This document shows, piece by piece, positions 36,366 to 49,263 of a stretch of DNA of 64,000 nt. Below the pieces are notes generated by a model. The model saw nothing but the letters and a program-made list of their open reading frames with translations, made no database searches and was not told the origin of the DNA. Position 1 is the stretch's first letter. Each line of letters opens with the position of its first letter. The stretch is taken from contig JAUIRK010000097.1 of the NCBI GenBank assembly GCA_030549495.1, positions 1,684,501-1,748,500 of the forward strand, in the 5' to 3' direction. The DNA comes from Nectonema munidae. Taxonomy: Eukaryota; Nematomorpha; Nectonematoida; Nectonematidae. A program made the position numbers and the translations under genes.

Positions 36366-37549
36366 TATCTGATTTATTATAGTTTATCTAAAAGCAGGGT
36401 CTATTTTCTTTGAACTGCTATCACAGGAAACGTTGAATTTCGATTAATAATGGCAAACTAATGTATTTATGTTAGAAAATTGATGGAGATTATTTCCTAT
36501 AATAACATGAGAGATTTTCACATAATATTGAACTAATTTAGCAAAATAATCAAAAATATAAAATACAGTTAATAATAGGAAACACCAACTTATCGATTAG
36601 ATAATATGGTGTAGTCAACAAACTTAAATTAAATTTAATTTAAGAAATTTTTGAAATTTTAATGAATAATGATAAATACGATCCCTTAAAATGTTTTGTC
36701 ACTTAACAAAGATGAACAACTCACTACTGTACAAGACAGGAGTGAACGACATGTTATGCCCCCATAACTTCTGTGTAGGTATTGACTTCTGTAGCTCTGC
36801 GCGACATCAAGATGTGGACTTTACAGTATAAAATGCCAAACTAGTTTTTGATGAAAAGGAATGTAACGAGAGGTTGCTCATAAAAATCCAACAAGTTTCA
36901 TTTTTTTGAAACAACCTAATGTATGTCATTGGTCTATCTATTGCCTTAAACCTAAAAAATAGCTAAGCCTAGTGTTGATACTTTTTAAAAACCATCATTA
37001 TTTTCAAATAAATTGAAAATAATTTTAAATATTTCAATGTTTTAAACATTTAGAATAAAAAATAATGCAAAAAAACCTTAAAAAATTCAAACTCATTAAA
37101 AATGAATTATCTTGAATTTTAAATACCGTAAAACATGGAAATAAAGTGCATTATTTTTAATTAATATGAAAAATGTGATATTTCGAAAAGTTTTGAGATG
37201 TAGATTTATTTCAGTTTTTAAAAAGTAAAAAACATTTTTCATCCAAAATAGTTAAAAAAAAACACCTTAAAAACATTACATTATTTTTAATTTGTTTTAA
37301 AAAAAATCAAGATTTCGGAAAGCTTTGAGAAGATTTCTCTTTATCCAACAAATTCTTTTTTACTATATTAAACTTACTACTATTTTTTCTTTATTGATTT
37401 GAATTTAATCTCATATCCACAAACATTTTTTTTAAATTTCTTTATATTTTCACTTAAAATTCTATTGATTTAATTTTTTAGCATATAGATAAAAGCTTTT
37501 TAACTATATTACATTTATCAATAATTTTTCAAAACAACATTGAAGATGT
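36366..37549. other. AT-rich non-coding stretch
   Basis: Nothing supported. Confidence 0.5.
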
Positions 37550-37612
37550 GACAATAATCTTTTGTTGAAATATTGGCCTTTTCCCATTGTTCTTGAATTT
37601 TTAGTTTTATTA
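37550..37612 (-). repeat. Short fragment of the 35.3-36.4 kb element
   Basis: Repeats the stretch at 36112-36170 (AATAATCTTTTGTTG, ATATTGGCCTT, CCATTG, CTT..AATTTTTAG) in the same orientation. Confidence 0.6.
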
Positions 37613-37744
37613 AAATCCATTTAATAGTTTAAATACTAGTTTTTTTAATTTATTTTATTTTCACCCTATAATTAAATTAATTTTGTTCTCATTTTCTATG
37701 GGTTCTCAAAATTAAAGAAACGATAGCGATGCGTCCCCACATAT

Positions 37745-39260
37745 AACTTCTTCTCAGCATCTAGGAAATCTTTTCGATAAATTCATCGCCACTCATTTCC
37801 TCCCTTCAGACCTCCTCCTCGATTTCACTAACCTTAAATCATATGCCATTTTGATCCTTGTTAATCAATTTGAAAATAAATCACGTTTGATTACCCCATC
37901 CCATGCTAGTGTTAGCTCTGATGCTATCCTTACTACTGATTCGTCCATCTCATCTCCTCCTTCACTTAATCCTATTTCTTACTCAACTCTTAACACAAGA
38001 ATTATTTATAGCAGACAAATTCTAAGAACCTACTTTCCTAAAATAATTATCAATGGTTCTACCACTTCCTCTCACATCGACCTTACAATAACCTCAAAAT
38101 TTTTCCTTGATTACATACTCAATTGCACTATTTCTGATAATCCATCTGCATCTGATCATCACTATATCACATTTCAAATTGATTCATATCCAATATCTTG
38201 TTCTACAACTTTTCTGTCTAAAATCCATTTAAAAGGGTATCATTCTTAAGAAAAACCAAGATTAATCTGCTTCAAGTTCCTTCTTCCATATCTTAACTTA
38301 CATTTAAAACACTTTATTTGTAGATGCCTTAAGAATTTTAGAAAACATATGACACCTGATCCATTGCACCAATATCAAAGTTACTTATTCTCTTCAAAGC
38401 TGCAATAAAAAAAGCTAAAAACAACTCCTGGATTCGATTCACTTCCAAAACCAAAAAAATTCTTGGAAAACAATCAATGTCCTAACTAGACACAACAAGA
38501 AATCTGATCCTTCTTTTATTCCTCTCTCCTGCTTCCAAGAAGAACTTATTAATCGCCCTTTCTCTCTTATTTCTTTCCTTTAGATTCACTTTCCTCCAAT
38601 AGCCCAACATCTAGCAATTTCTACAAGGCAAACTAGACATGCATGTAGAATGATGTCCGTTTTCGTATATTTCTATCATTTTTAGTGAACATATTTGAAT
38701 ATATGAATTCTTTATGGCTATCTGGCCACTGTCTTTGCAATCTGTACTTCTTTAAAACCAATATTTCCAAATCCTTCATCTATAGATTGTGCTACGAAAG
38801 CGTACAATCACTCGCCCACCTTTTGTTTTCTTGCATCACCCTTCACTCATTCTGTGATTTTGTAATATTTACTATTCGTAAACTAGGTCTCATACCCCAA
38901 CCCCTTTACTTGATATCATTTCATATTCAATCATTCTTCGCAAATTAAAGACATTAATTCCCTACAAAAGATTATTCTTAAACTGCCTCTATATTAATAT
39001 TCCTTTTCTTTAGTTTTTCTTTGAAATTCGAGCTCTCCCTTCGAAGCTTCAATTCTTAACCCAGTCAAGTAGCCCTGCAATCATATCGTGTAATTTTGGA
39101 AGCGTTTCTTGATCTCTTTACCTACCACCTACTACTATGTGTTAGTTCATGCATAGGATGGAAACGTTATGATTTACATTTATAATAACTTAGTGTATAT
39201 TATATCTTTTATTTCTATTTATCTACACATCAATCACAATTGTGAATAAAAGCTCGTCAA
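37745..39260 (+). mobile_element. R1-like LINE relic, internally deleted
   Basis: At 38040-38190 the endonuclease end is readable: IIINGSTTSSHIDLTITSKF, then NPSASDHHYITFQI, as in the SDH motif of R1/LOA-type endonucleases. After a gap where the reverse transcriptase should be, 38700-38948 gives the C-terminal part (LWLSGHCLCNLYF, CYESVQSLAHLLFSCITLH) with its CCHC-like knuckle. A 3' tail follows to about 39260 (aataaaagctcg). The reverse transcriptase domain is missing. Confidence 0.7.
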
Positions 39261-39659
39261 GAAATGGAGATTAACATTTTGACTGTAGAAATATCAACAA
39301 TTTAAAATTGTTTAGATACCTTCTTTCAAATAAAATTTGTAAGTTATTCTCTTACAAAATATTGTCGCTTGTAATGATGGTATTCGGTGAAGATTATTAA
39401 CCGGTGAATAAGACTGACTAATTCACCGTAACATAACAGTAGTTCACAGGTTAATTCAATTCGCAAAACCCATAACAAATCATAATAAATTTACATATAT
39501 AAATTACAAGCGATAAAGCTTTTTGTTACACATGCAGTTGTTTAAGTACTAAAACACCCAAAAATTAAAGGGAGCAATCGGTTTTAATAACTGGTCAAAA
39601 CAAAAAGGAAGAATAAGGGCGTTATTACATTAGATTAGTAGTGATCATAGTCCATGAGG

Positions 39660-40155
39660 GTCGGTGACCATGATTCATCGTCTCCATTTGCATCTATCTT
39701 GAACATCAACTTCTCTAAGATCATATTCTTCAAGCCTCTTGGCCAAGCCATCACTCCATCTTAACAATGGGTGACCCTTATTCCTTTTCCCAGCCACTTG
39801 TTCTTTCTGAGCGTGTCCATACCAACGAAGTTTGCTTCTGCCATTTATTGATAACACACTGGTGGTAAGGTAGCTTTCACCTTCATCTGCATTTTCTTAT
39901 CCTTAAACAATGGTTTGACCTCCATCCATTTTGTCCAAAAAACATTAATCCATGCCTGCACATCTTTATAGCAATCTCATTTAATGTTAATTACTGAGCC
40001 AAGGTATTCTCTTGGTCTAACTTATTCCAATGTGCATCCTTAAGGAATATGCTTTCTTTTTCTTGCTTGCTGCATACAATAACTTGTCTTCTTTGCACTC
40101 ATTCTAAATACAATTTTTTCTACTCTTTTGCCAAAGCACTAATCTTTGTTTTAAC
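39660..40155 (-). mobile_element. LINE 3'-end fragment (non-LTR RT C-terminus)
   Basis: Minus strand: SKLRWYGHAQKEQVAGKRNK and VDVQDRCKWRR, the usual 'LRWYGH' C-terminal block of non-LTR elements. Upstream decayed pieces (ESIFLKDAHWNKLDQENTLA) resemble the part just after the RT domain. It is a different family from the LINE at 62.5 kb, which has LRWLGHLERM. Confidence 0.65.
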
Positions 40156-42186
40156 TAAAGAAAGAAAAAAGAAAGTGCATTCGCTGGAATAATCAAACTG
40201 TTTCATCGAAATGTAATACATACGAATTTATTAAGTTCATGATAGCTATAAATCCAACTTTTAGACAAATGAAAGATGATTTTATGAAAAGCTATATGCA
40301 AGTTATTTGTCTTAACGATCATGTGAGGAATTTTATAGCACAAAGAGTTATTCAGATGATTAGAGATGAAATAGTGAAAGTTTGAAAGTAATAATCAAAA
40401 TAAATTAGTATAAAAATTATATCGGACCTGAATAATTATCAGTATCATTATCTCTATCATTTATCAATGATTTTACTCTCTTGCTGAGCAACAAGGTAGT
40501 GATGCGATCAGAATTACAAACAAGGTCATAACTGGATAAAATTAGTGCAGGTATCCGTAATAATGGTAAGATTGAGAGTACAAGTAGAGTGTCGAGTAAT
40601 AATGGTGATATGTTCAGTGGTCAAAAATTTTCAAAAGAAATTTTGAAAATTGTAAAATTCACAAAAAAAATTTTTTTGACAATATTAGTTCCTGATTTGA
40701 CCATCCCTTTTTTGCCCCAGATAGACAAAGCGCTCAAAATATCCAGCATTATCAAAAACGAGTAATCTTTTGTATGTAAACGTTTATTATAAAAATTGAA
40801 TGTTTAAAATATAAATTAAGTGAAATTAATTCTGCATGAATTATATTAATGTTAGTAAAGGGTCATAAATATAAAAAAGAAAACAAGGAATCATTTTTTT
40901 TGTAAAATTTATATACATCCATGTTCTATGAGCACCTAACATAGATCACATCCTTTTAATATCAGAAACCAATTGATCTTTGAATTCAAAAGCAAAAAAT
41001 CAGGAAATAATTAATAATTGTACTTTAAAAAATTTTGCAATAAAACAAAAAAGTTTTAATAATACAAAGCATTTTACCTTTATTTTCATTTAAAATTTGA
41101 AAATTTAAATTTGTCGAGGTTAATAAACCCAAAGAAAGGAAACCAACACCAATATCTTTCCACACAACATTTCCTGAATATTCATAAAGTTTAACAGGAA
41201 AAACTTTACTCATTTACAAATTATACAATATAGAAAAGCAAAATAAAAATATAAAAAAAAATAAAATTGTCTATGATATAATTTTTGAAAATAAAGTTTT
41301 CAGACCCGTAGATAAAAGAAGGGGGGAAGGGGCAAGGGAATAATTTTTTTAAATATTTTTTTATAAATAGCTTTATCAAGTAGCACTTGCCACGAAGAAA
41401 GAAAAGGAGCTCTTATTTTACTTTCTTTCATGAGAGACTACCTCGGCAAAAACAAAAAAAAGATTATCTGAAAAAGTTTAACTAAAAATAAAGGCTAATT
41501 TTTTTAAATAAGTGTTACTTGGAAACTTGTATTTCATAATAAAAATTATTGTACAAGTTAATGAAGCTTGAAAATTAAATATGAATAAATACTTGGATGT
41601 TGTCTTTTTCCAATTTTTTTGTAAAAAAATGAAAATTTTAGATATGTAGATTTGCCCCCTGTAATGAAACTTCAACAACAGCACTGCCTATATTTAAAAA
41701 TTGAACACTACCTATTGATTTGAGTGAATTTTAGGTAAAACAATTGGAACAAAAAAAAGAATCTTCTATGGATGAATATTTTCCTATACAATTTCTATTG
41801 ATAAATATTGCTCTTAAATAAATTTTAAAATGTTATTTTACAAAAATTATTCTAGGTAATTTCCAACTCGGTTTGGGTAGGTGGTATGGAGATTTCTAAG
41901 CACTTTCCAGTTGGAGCTGATATGCTTGGAAGTCTGCTGGAATTTAGTCTTCAAAGTTAGAATTTAGTCTTTGTGGGTCTTTCTAAAATAGAAAAGAAAA
42001 CTTTTGAAGATTTTCATGGCTGTAGAAACTAGACAGTTTTGTAGAATGTATGGGTTAGTGATGATCATGGCTTATTGTGATTAGATATTTGGGGGAGGAT
42101 TGAGTATTTGATTTGCAGAGAGTATTAGTTTGATTATGGTTATGAGAAGAGAGAGATGTTTGATGAGTAATGTGTGTTGTAGAAGA
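40156..42186. other. AT-rich non-coding stretch
   Basis: A G-rich patch at 41320-41340 (agaaggggggaaggggcaag) may be a transposon end; otherwise nothing supported. Confidence 0.4.
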
Positions 42187-43581
42187 TTATGTAGGGAGGA
42201 TGGAATACATGTTGTATTCCAATATTAGAGTTAGAGGATGTCGACATCGCAAAAAAAGGACTTCAGGTTTCAACTTTTCTCTAATTAATTTGCACGCTTC
42301 AATGTGGACTCCTGTATTAACTGTTGTTGTGTCAAAACATGAAGCAGAAACCCATGAAATTACATGTGGCCAACTACCCATTTAGTCCCGAACCTAAACT
42401 ACAACTGAAAATTTTTTCAATGTTTTTTTCAATTATTCCGTATCGATATTTTTTTCTATAAATATGAAAATGTCAAAAAAAATTGTTTTTAAACCCTTAA
42501 AATAATTAACGTCCTGAAATGAGGAGGCTGGTACAGAGTAGTGTCATTTACACTGATTTTAATTAAAATGATTAAAAACAAAATGTATTTCAAAAGAAAA
42601 TTTTTTTTTAAGTTTTATGAGTGGAATGATTCAAAACAATCTTTTTCAATGCATAACGTGACCAAGCATGTTCTACATAACCATCTTGTTTTCGTTGTCA
42701 AACATACTTGGTGAGTTTGTTCAGAAAATGCCTAAAAGTGTCTTTCACTACCCTTTCAAATATTGATGGGTTGTTTCTTGCTTTAAATTTTGAGGGTCTT
42801 AAATAATGACTTGTGGTGTTTCTTTTGAATTCCAATAAATCACATTTAGTATCATTAATCAATTCTTAGATACGCCAAGAATTGACTAGAGCTCTATCAA
42901 GCATATGTGTAAAGGGAACCCACCACCACTTTTTTCCCTTCTATTGAAATTCTATACACATTCACAAATTGATTATGCAAATCAACTTCTCACATTCCTT
43001 TGTTGTAATTCAAGAATAACTTTGGTTACTTGACCTTTTCTTTTGATTTTGAAATAGAGCTCAATCTCATAACAAAATTTACTGGCTCTATACTTTCAAA
43101 GTTACTACCCATTATAACCGCGATGTTGTCAAGAGATTTTACAAAGAGTATTTCATTCTTTTTACCATACTACCAATCGTAAAAAGAGCAAATTTATTGT
43201 TTGTTGCCAAAATAAATGAAATGATCGGTTGGCATGTCAACACATTATCTCTTGTTTCTAATTGTCGATTCGTTTCTTTTGTATCTTTGTTAGCTCCAGT
43301 GTAAGTACAAATGTAAAACAATAACCATCTGAGCTGCATAAAACCCAATTTTTATACACAAATCCTATGGGCTTGTCTCTAATAAACTGTTTTCATGAGT
43401 GTCTACCAAAGTATTTTAGAATAATCTCATCTATTGATAGATTCTCGTTGAAAATTTCCCATTGTTGAATAGAATTATTTAACTTATTCATCAATGGACG
43501 AATTTTTACAACCTTGTCCCTTGTGTCAAGCTTAGCATTGTTTGCAATGATTTTTTTTATTGTAAGATATCTATTGCGAGC

Positions 43582-44096
43582 GGGTGAGACTTTTTACCCA
43601 AATAGACCCAAATATACCCAAATACACCCAAACAGATGAAAATAAATTTAAATATTAAAAGAATAAGTTAAATATACATAGAAGAATTATTCTCAGGATA
43701 AAACTAATATAAAATTATAAATTTGATATTGAATTATAAAAAATTAATCTATTTTTTTTTAATTAAAATTGTTTATATTATAATAATAACTTAAAATATA
43801 ATAATTATTTATAAATAATAATATAATTATTTTATAATAGTAAGTTTTATAACACAAAATAATTTTTTAATTTAAATAATTACTAATATTTGTGGCCTGG
43901 CAAGAAATTGGGTGACATAAAAATATATAACAATACTCTATTACCAGCTCCCGTTCAAACTTAAATATCTGTGTATCTTTTTATTTTAAGAATTTATTTA
44001 ATATTATTTTTAATTTCAAGTTCTTTTTTGTAAATAAAGAACATATTTGTGTATATTTGGGTATATTTGGGTGTATTTGGGTAAAAAGTCCTACCG
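43582..44096. mobile_element. 515-bp Mutator-like MITE with 9-bp target duplication
   Basis: Ends GGGTGAGACTTTTTACCCAA and (inverted) CGGTAGGACTTTTTACCCAA, with repeated ACCCAAAT units. Directly flanked by ATTGCGAGC on both sides (43573-43581, 44097-44105). A 9-bp duplication is typical of Mutator-like elements. The AT-rich interior has no coding. It interrupts piggyBac C. Confidence 0.8.
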
Positions 44097-44918
44097 ATTG
44101 CGAGCAATAGACTGTCACAAATTTCACACTTAAATCTTCATCAAGAGACCAATATTGCTTTTCTCTGGGTAATTTATGATATCAAGAAACAAAAAGTTAA
44201 CAATAAAACACTTCAATTCTCTTTGTTGAAAGAAAAATCATGATAATTTTTTGATTTGCATTAATTATTGGCTGATCCACGATATGTTTAAATTTATCCT
44301 CATTAAATACCTTTTCGAACACTTAACACAGTTTTTACAAGCCAATTCTTCCTTCATCTTTTCTTTTATTCTATCAGCTCCTTTGGTTCCTTTTAAATTA
44401 AATATAAATTCCTCTTTGCTCCATACTTCACAAAATTTTTATTTTTCTCTTCATTTTCTTCACAAAATTTTATGGGTGTGCCTAAATTATGCCCAGCTCA
44501 AAAAAGTTGTGGCCAGCTCGGGAATTTTACTTTATATATTATCATTCGAATGAATATATTAAGTTTCTTTTGTTTAATTGTTAATTAATAACATTTTTCT
44601 GCTTTTTTTCAATATTTTTTTCATAAAACACATATAACTGTTTTTTTAATTATTTTTTTTTTAAATTAAAAACAATCAATTCTATATATTTTTGAAAATA
44701 TTTCGCTAAATTTCGTTAGTTTAAAATTTAATGGATGTCGGAGGCTCTGTATCAGAGTTTGATTTATCATTTCTAAAACTAAAAGGACTACAACCGTTTC
44801 TTTCTTAGGGTGGAGCAACCATTTCTTCATCTGTTAAATTTCTTGTTGTAATAATAATTTAAATAATTATATTTAGAAAGAAAATCTTTAACAGATATGC
44901 CCATTGAGGTGAAATAAT

Positions 44919-45135
44919 TATAACAAATATAATAAATTGTAAAAACTGGACACTTTTTTATTGACTAGTTTCGGAGTATAAACTCCTTTTTTTAAAGCAA
45001 ATATATAAATGATAAAATAGTGAAAATCTAGCGAATTTATATATTTGCTTTAAAAAAAGGAGTTTATACTCCGAAACTAGTCAGCAAAATCACAATAAAG
45101 TGTCCAGTTTTCACAATTTTTTATATTTCTTATAA
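44919..45135. repeat. Long imperfect inverted repeat (hairpin element)
   Basis: Left arm 44919-45009 and right arm 45039-45135 are complements (AAACTGGACACTTTTTTATT / AATAAAGTGTCCAGTTTTCA; ACTAGTTTCGGAGTATAAAC / its complement). The right arm holds GGAGTTTATACTCCGAAAC, a stem-loop followed by GAAAC, like stem II plus core of a hammerhead ribozyme whose CUGAUGA is lost. Inside piggyBac C. Confidence 0.65.
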
Positions 45136-45815
45136 TTAAATAATTATAATCTATAATATTAAATCTAAATAATTTTCAAAAGTCGGATTAAAAAGTAATC
45201 TATATATGTTAGTAGTATTTACATAGAATTAAAAAAGTATGTCGTAGTCGGAGTCAAAATTTGTCGGATTAATAAATCAAGAAATACAAAATAGTCAATG
45301 GACCTTATTATTTACAAAAAAAGTGTCGGATATATTAAATTGTCGCATTAAAAAGTGTCGGATTAGGAAAGCATCACTGTATTTCGTATTTAATAGTTAA
45401 AAAAACGTATTTTTCTTTTAAAAATATATTTCAATTTTTTTTAATAAAACTTACCGTCCTCATATGTGGACACTGGATTTAAATGGGTTAATGCATTTTA
45501 TAACTTCTTCTGAGATTTTTGTCCCATTGCCTTTTGTATTCTGGGAATAGCTAAAAAATTTTCGATATTTTTTCCACTAACTAAAATAGGTATATGGTCA
45601 ATTTTTTCTTTATTAAAATCGGAAATCAAATTACCATCAAAGTGAACTACTAGTGAAACATTTTGTTCAAAGTCATTTTTTATTTCATCTGATTTCTCTA
45701 ATCTTATGTGTCTACGAGAGCGATGAATGCTTGACTTGGAAAGAGTCAACGAATCTAGTTCGATTCCAGCTTCAAGAATTGCTGGAGCAACAATGTGCAC
45801 TGATTGAAACATTTT

Positions 45816-48257
45816 CGAATTATATTTTTAGGCTGAGGGAATCTTTAAAGTGAATGACTTATTCCGAAATTTAGTTTTTTGTTGTTTTTTAAAATTGAAA
45901 CAAAATAGAAACATGTGCAAAAGGAAATAGATAAAAATGTTTTTTGGGACACCCTAATTAATTAAAAATTTTCACATATCGTTAGGAAGCTTATTCACTG
46001 TTTCATTACACAGGTATCCATTATTCACAAAATAGTTTTTGAGTATTTTGTTTGAAAATGATTAGATAAATGAAATAATGCGGTAATCAGCTGCTTTAAG
46101 GAGGTGTCGTTAGACAGATTGTTATATTATACCTTTTATGCATGTGCTATACAATACGCTACGTTTCGAAATTGCGGTATGATACGATAGCTTCAAATTG
46201 TATGAAATATAATATTTGAAACAATATTAAGAATAAAATATAAAATTTCGCAGTGAAGATAAAGTCTATTTTCAGCTGATGATTTTTTTATTATTATATT
46301 CAAAAAGGCCAATTTCCCACTTTTTTTTATGGTCTACTCATATATACAATGTAAAATCTAAACCCTAAATTAACTCGATGCTTGTAATCTCTAAAAATAT
46401 GATAACTTCTAACATTTGACGCTAAAAACTTATTTTACCCTTTTATTTATCCGCTTTTTATACTATAATTGGGGAATCTTTCATCCAAATAAACTATAAA
46501 CAGTCAAACTAATCGTGTATGTTTCATTAAATTAAATATTTTAGAGATATTATATTCTTCTACTTCATTTAATGATATATTAATTTGAAAATTTTTTGAT
46601 CTCTTACCATAATTTTTCCATCTTTTTATTTTAATTTTATTGTACTCGATTTGTTCCAGATTATTTATAATGTAAAACTTTTAAAAAAGCAAGATTTGCT
46701 ACGGAAATGAATCTTGTAGTCTGCTTGCTTTTATTTTTGTTTGCTCCTTTTTTATCTTTTGAAAATTATGGTAATTTTTAAAGTTAAATCTATTTGTTTT
46801 CGTTTCATATTTTTTTTCTTAATAAATAATTAAATAATTTAATTAAAATATAAATAATTATTTCTCTACCTTGTAAATTAGTTTACAAGAATGTATATTT
46901 CAAATATATGAATTTGGTGATAGATGCTATCATGTCACTAATGCTCCCAAATTGAAAACAATCATCTAGAGTTAACTTGATTTCTAACAAAGTTAGAATC
47001 TAGTCGGCAGACAACTACCTAATCCTAAAAACCTTTGAATTCTTTAGAGAAATAAAATCGGGTTAAAAAAACGGACTAATGAAACGTATATTTTTTTCTA
47101 AATAAAAAAGATGCGATTATAAATGAGATATAAAAAAATATGAAAAATTGAAAACTCTATTATGATTATTTTCGTTAAATTGTCTCATAATTTATAAGGC
47201 AAACAAATGCTCACCAGTTTTTTACAGACATTTCTTTGTGTCATCTGCATTATTTATTAGCTAGTTTTATACAGCCTAGTTGCCTGATTAAACAGAGCAG
47301 GAGTTAAAAAACTAATTCCAGAGGAGGGGGGGGGGGTGCGCTAATATAAATTGTATACATTTATTTATCTAAATCGTATTAATTGAGCAAAAAAAATTTC
47401 ATTGAGGGGCTCGTGGAATGGCCTTATTTATTATTTTGTGCCCATCTTAAAATATTAGTTCAATTATTTGATTTTTATTTTCATTTTATTAGTACCATGT
47501 ATAATTTCTTAGAAAATGTTAAAATTTTTGGTTTAAATACAAAATCATAATAATGCAGATAATCAACCGATCACATTTCAAATACAGAAGACTGATTAAA
47601 TTAACATTTTAAAAATTTTAATTCCATATTATGAATAAAAAGGATAATGATTTTTGATATCATTTTTATAATTCACTTGTTTTTCACCAGAAATAAAAAT
47701 AGTCTGTTTTAAGTTATATGAAAATTTATTCAAAAATTCAGATCTATTTATATGAGATTTTTTTTAAGTTTTTGAAAAATGTTAAAAAATTTAATTTTGG
47801 TATTTAATGGAGCAATCCATTACTTTAAACAAGCTCTACGATCTCTTAATCTAGTCGTAACGCCAGTCATATCGGGTATTTTTAAACGGGATTTTTAGAT
47901 AGCGTTTATTTTCTGTAATACTCAGAAATAAACTTATAATTTTTCTTAAGATATTTAAAAAATTTTATTGATTTTATGAAAAAAATTTACGTTGAAGAAA
48001 CAAACTAAAAATGGTAACACCACCAAAATTCGAGACAGTTTAAGTTTGTAAATTTTAGGCCATTTTATACACGAAATTGAGGATAGACGTTTTTAAGAGT
48101 ATATAAACATTTTTATCTTTTTCAGTGATGGAACCATACCCAAATTTTGTACGATTCGGATTACGTTGCGGATTCCCAAAAAAGGCCTTTTGCAATTCTT
48201 CTTGATTTGAAAAATACAAAAGTAATATTGCAATTACAGAATATCTATAGAATGATG
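45816..48257. other. AT-rich non-coding stretch
   Basis: Holds a G-run end-like sequence at 47318-47340 (gaggaggggg...tgcgc). The frame at 48055-48291 beside the hammerhead-like core is not identified. Confidence 0.4.
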
Positions 48258-48340
48258 AAAACATGCAACGTGTGTACTTTGCGCAGTTCATGTTTCGCCT
48301 TTTGAAGGCTCATCAGTCTCGTTTTTCACATTGGACTCGG
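48258..48340 (-). ncRNA. Hammerhead-ribozyme-like core (Penelope-type element remnant?)
   Basis: Minus strand: CTGATGAG (48309-48316), a stem II GCCTT-CAA-AAGGC, then GAAAC; the next bases CATG can pair with CATG 24 nt later to form stem III, followed by TT at the expected cleavage site. All core nucleotides of the CUGAUGA...GAAA consensus are present. A convincing stem I is not seen, so activity is doubtful. Such motifs occur in Penelope-like retroelements; an adjoining minus-strand reading frame (48055-48291) has no domain I can name. Confidence 0.5.
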
Positions 48341-48710
48341 GAGTTGATGATAATTTTTTAAATTGTTCTTACTTTCTTATCCGAAAAGTCTTACGTATCA
48401 GAGGCAGTAACTGATCTCTTCGAAGGGGTATTACTATCTTTGTCGTTCTATGGTGGTACTTCTGAGCGCACATCCTCAAAATTATTGGGGAAGGGGGGGC
48501 GAAATTTTTTTCTTGCAATTTTCAAAATGAGTGGTCTGGAAATACCACGGGAGACCAAATATTCAAGTAATCCTTTAAAATAGAGTGTATTCAGCGCATA
48601 TCTAAAGTCGTAAATTTATAAGACTACTTTATATTTTTTTTTACAAAATTGGTGAATTTAAATACTATACTTCCAGCGAAAATATTTTAATTAAATTTGC
48701 ATATCGAATA

Positions 48711-49263
48711 TAGTGCGCAGAAAAAATACCCCAATTAAAAAGTAGGAAAAAATGCCCCAATTTTAAATGAGGAAAAAATGCCCCAACACAAAAAATTTCA
48801 AAAAATTATTAATTAAAATTAAAAATTTTTTTTTTTTAAAAAAGTTATATAAAATAAAGATTTTTTGTAAAAAAAATAGTTAACTTTTCATCTAAAACAT
48901 TTAAAATTTAATTAAAGTAAACCAAAAAAAGCATACGACAATTTTTTAAATATAAAAATTTTTTTATAAAACAGAAAATATTTTTGGACTTTGTGTGTAT
49001 CAGAACACTTTCTAAATATAATTTGTATTTTAACTGATTTTAAGAACAAATTCCCACAAATCTGCACCTTTGCTATTGTTTTCAAGAACTTTATTAAGAA
49101 AAATCCTATAGATTAAGAAATTTTAGAAATTTAGCTTTTTAAAACGGTACCAAATAAAAATATTTAAATCATTAAAAAAATCGAGCAAATCAAAAATTAG
49201 GTGGCATTTTTTCCTACTTTTTAATTGGGGGCATTTATTCCAGGGGCATTTTTACCTACAACC
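48711..49263. mobile_element. 553-bp MITE with ATCGAATA target duplication
   Basis: Inverted arms share CCCCAATTAAAAAGTAGG and AAAAAATGCC (left 48725-48785, right 49200-49262). The 8-mer ATCGAATA flanks both ends (48703-48710, 49264-49271), as for hAT elements. The interior is poly-A/T rich. Confidence 0.72.

Larger units (their letters stand above)
42489..45491 (-). mobile_element. piggyBac relic C, nested
   Basis: Flanked by TTAA at 42489 and 45488. The ends read TTAAACCCTTAAAAT..GTCC..ATGAGGA and, inverted, TTAACCCATTTAAAT..GTCC..ATGAGGA. Minus-strand transposase pieces: LSIDEMILKYFGRHS, YKNWVLCSSDGYCF, CTYTGANKDTKETNRQLETR, SNFESIEPVN, NKGMXEVDLHNQFVNVYRIS and KKWWWVPFTHMLDRALVNSW. Several stops and frame changes interrupt it. 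It carries two further insertions (43582-44096 and 44919-45135). Confidence 0.8.
42187..45815 (-). mobile_element. Unknown arthropod transposase-like gene, split by a nested piggyBac
   Basis: Two halves of one protein type on the minus strand. 45498-45812 gives LTLSKSSIHRSRRHIRLEKS, VSLVVHFDGNLISDFNKEKI and PILVSGKNIENFLAIPRI. 42187-42381 gives WVSASCFDTTTVNTGVHIEA, CKLIREKLKPEVLFL and CRHPLTLILEY. In arthropod relatives I recall, the HFDGK...CFDTT...CRHH pieces follow one another directly, so the 3-kb gap is explained by the insertion at 42489-45491. Likely a DDE-type DNA transposase; the family name is not known to me. Confidence 0.65.
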
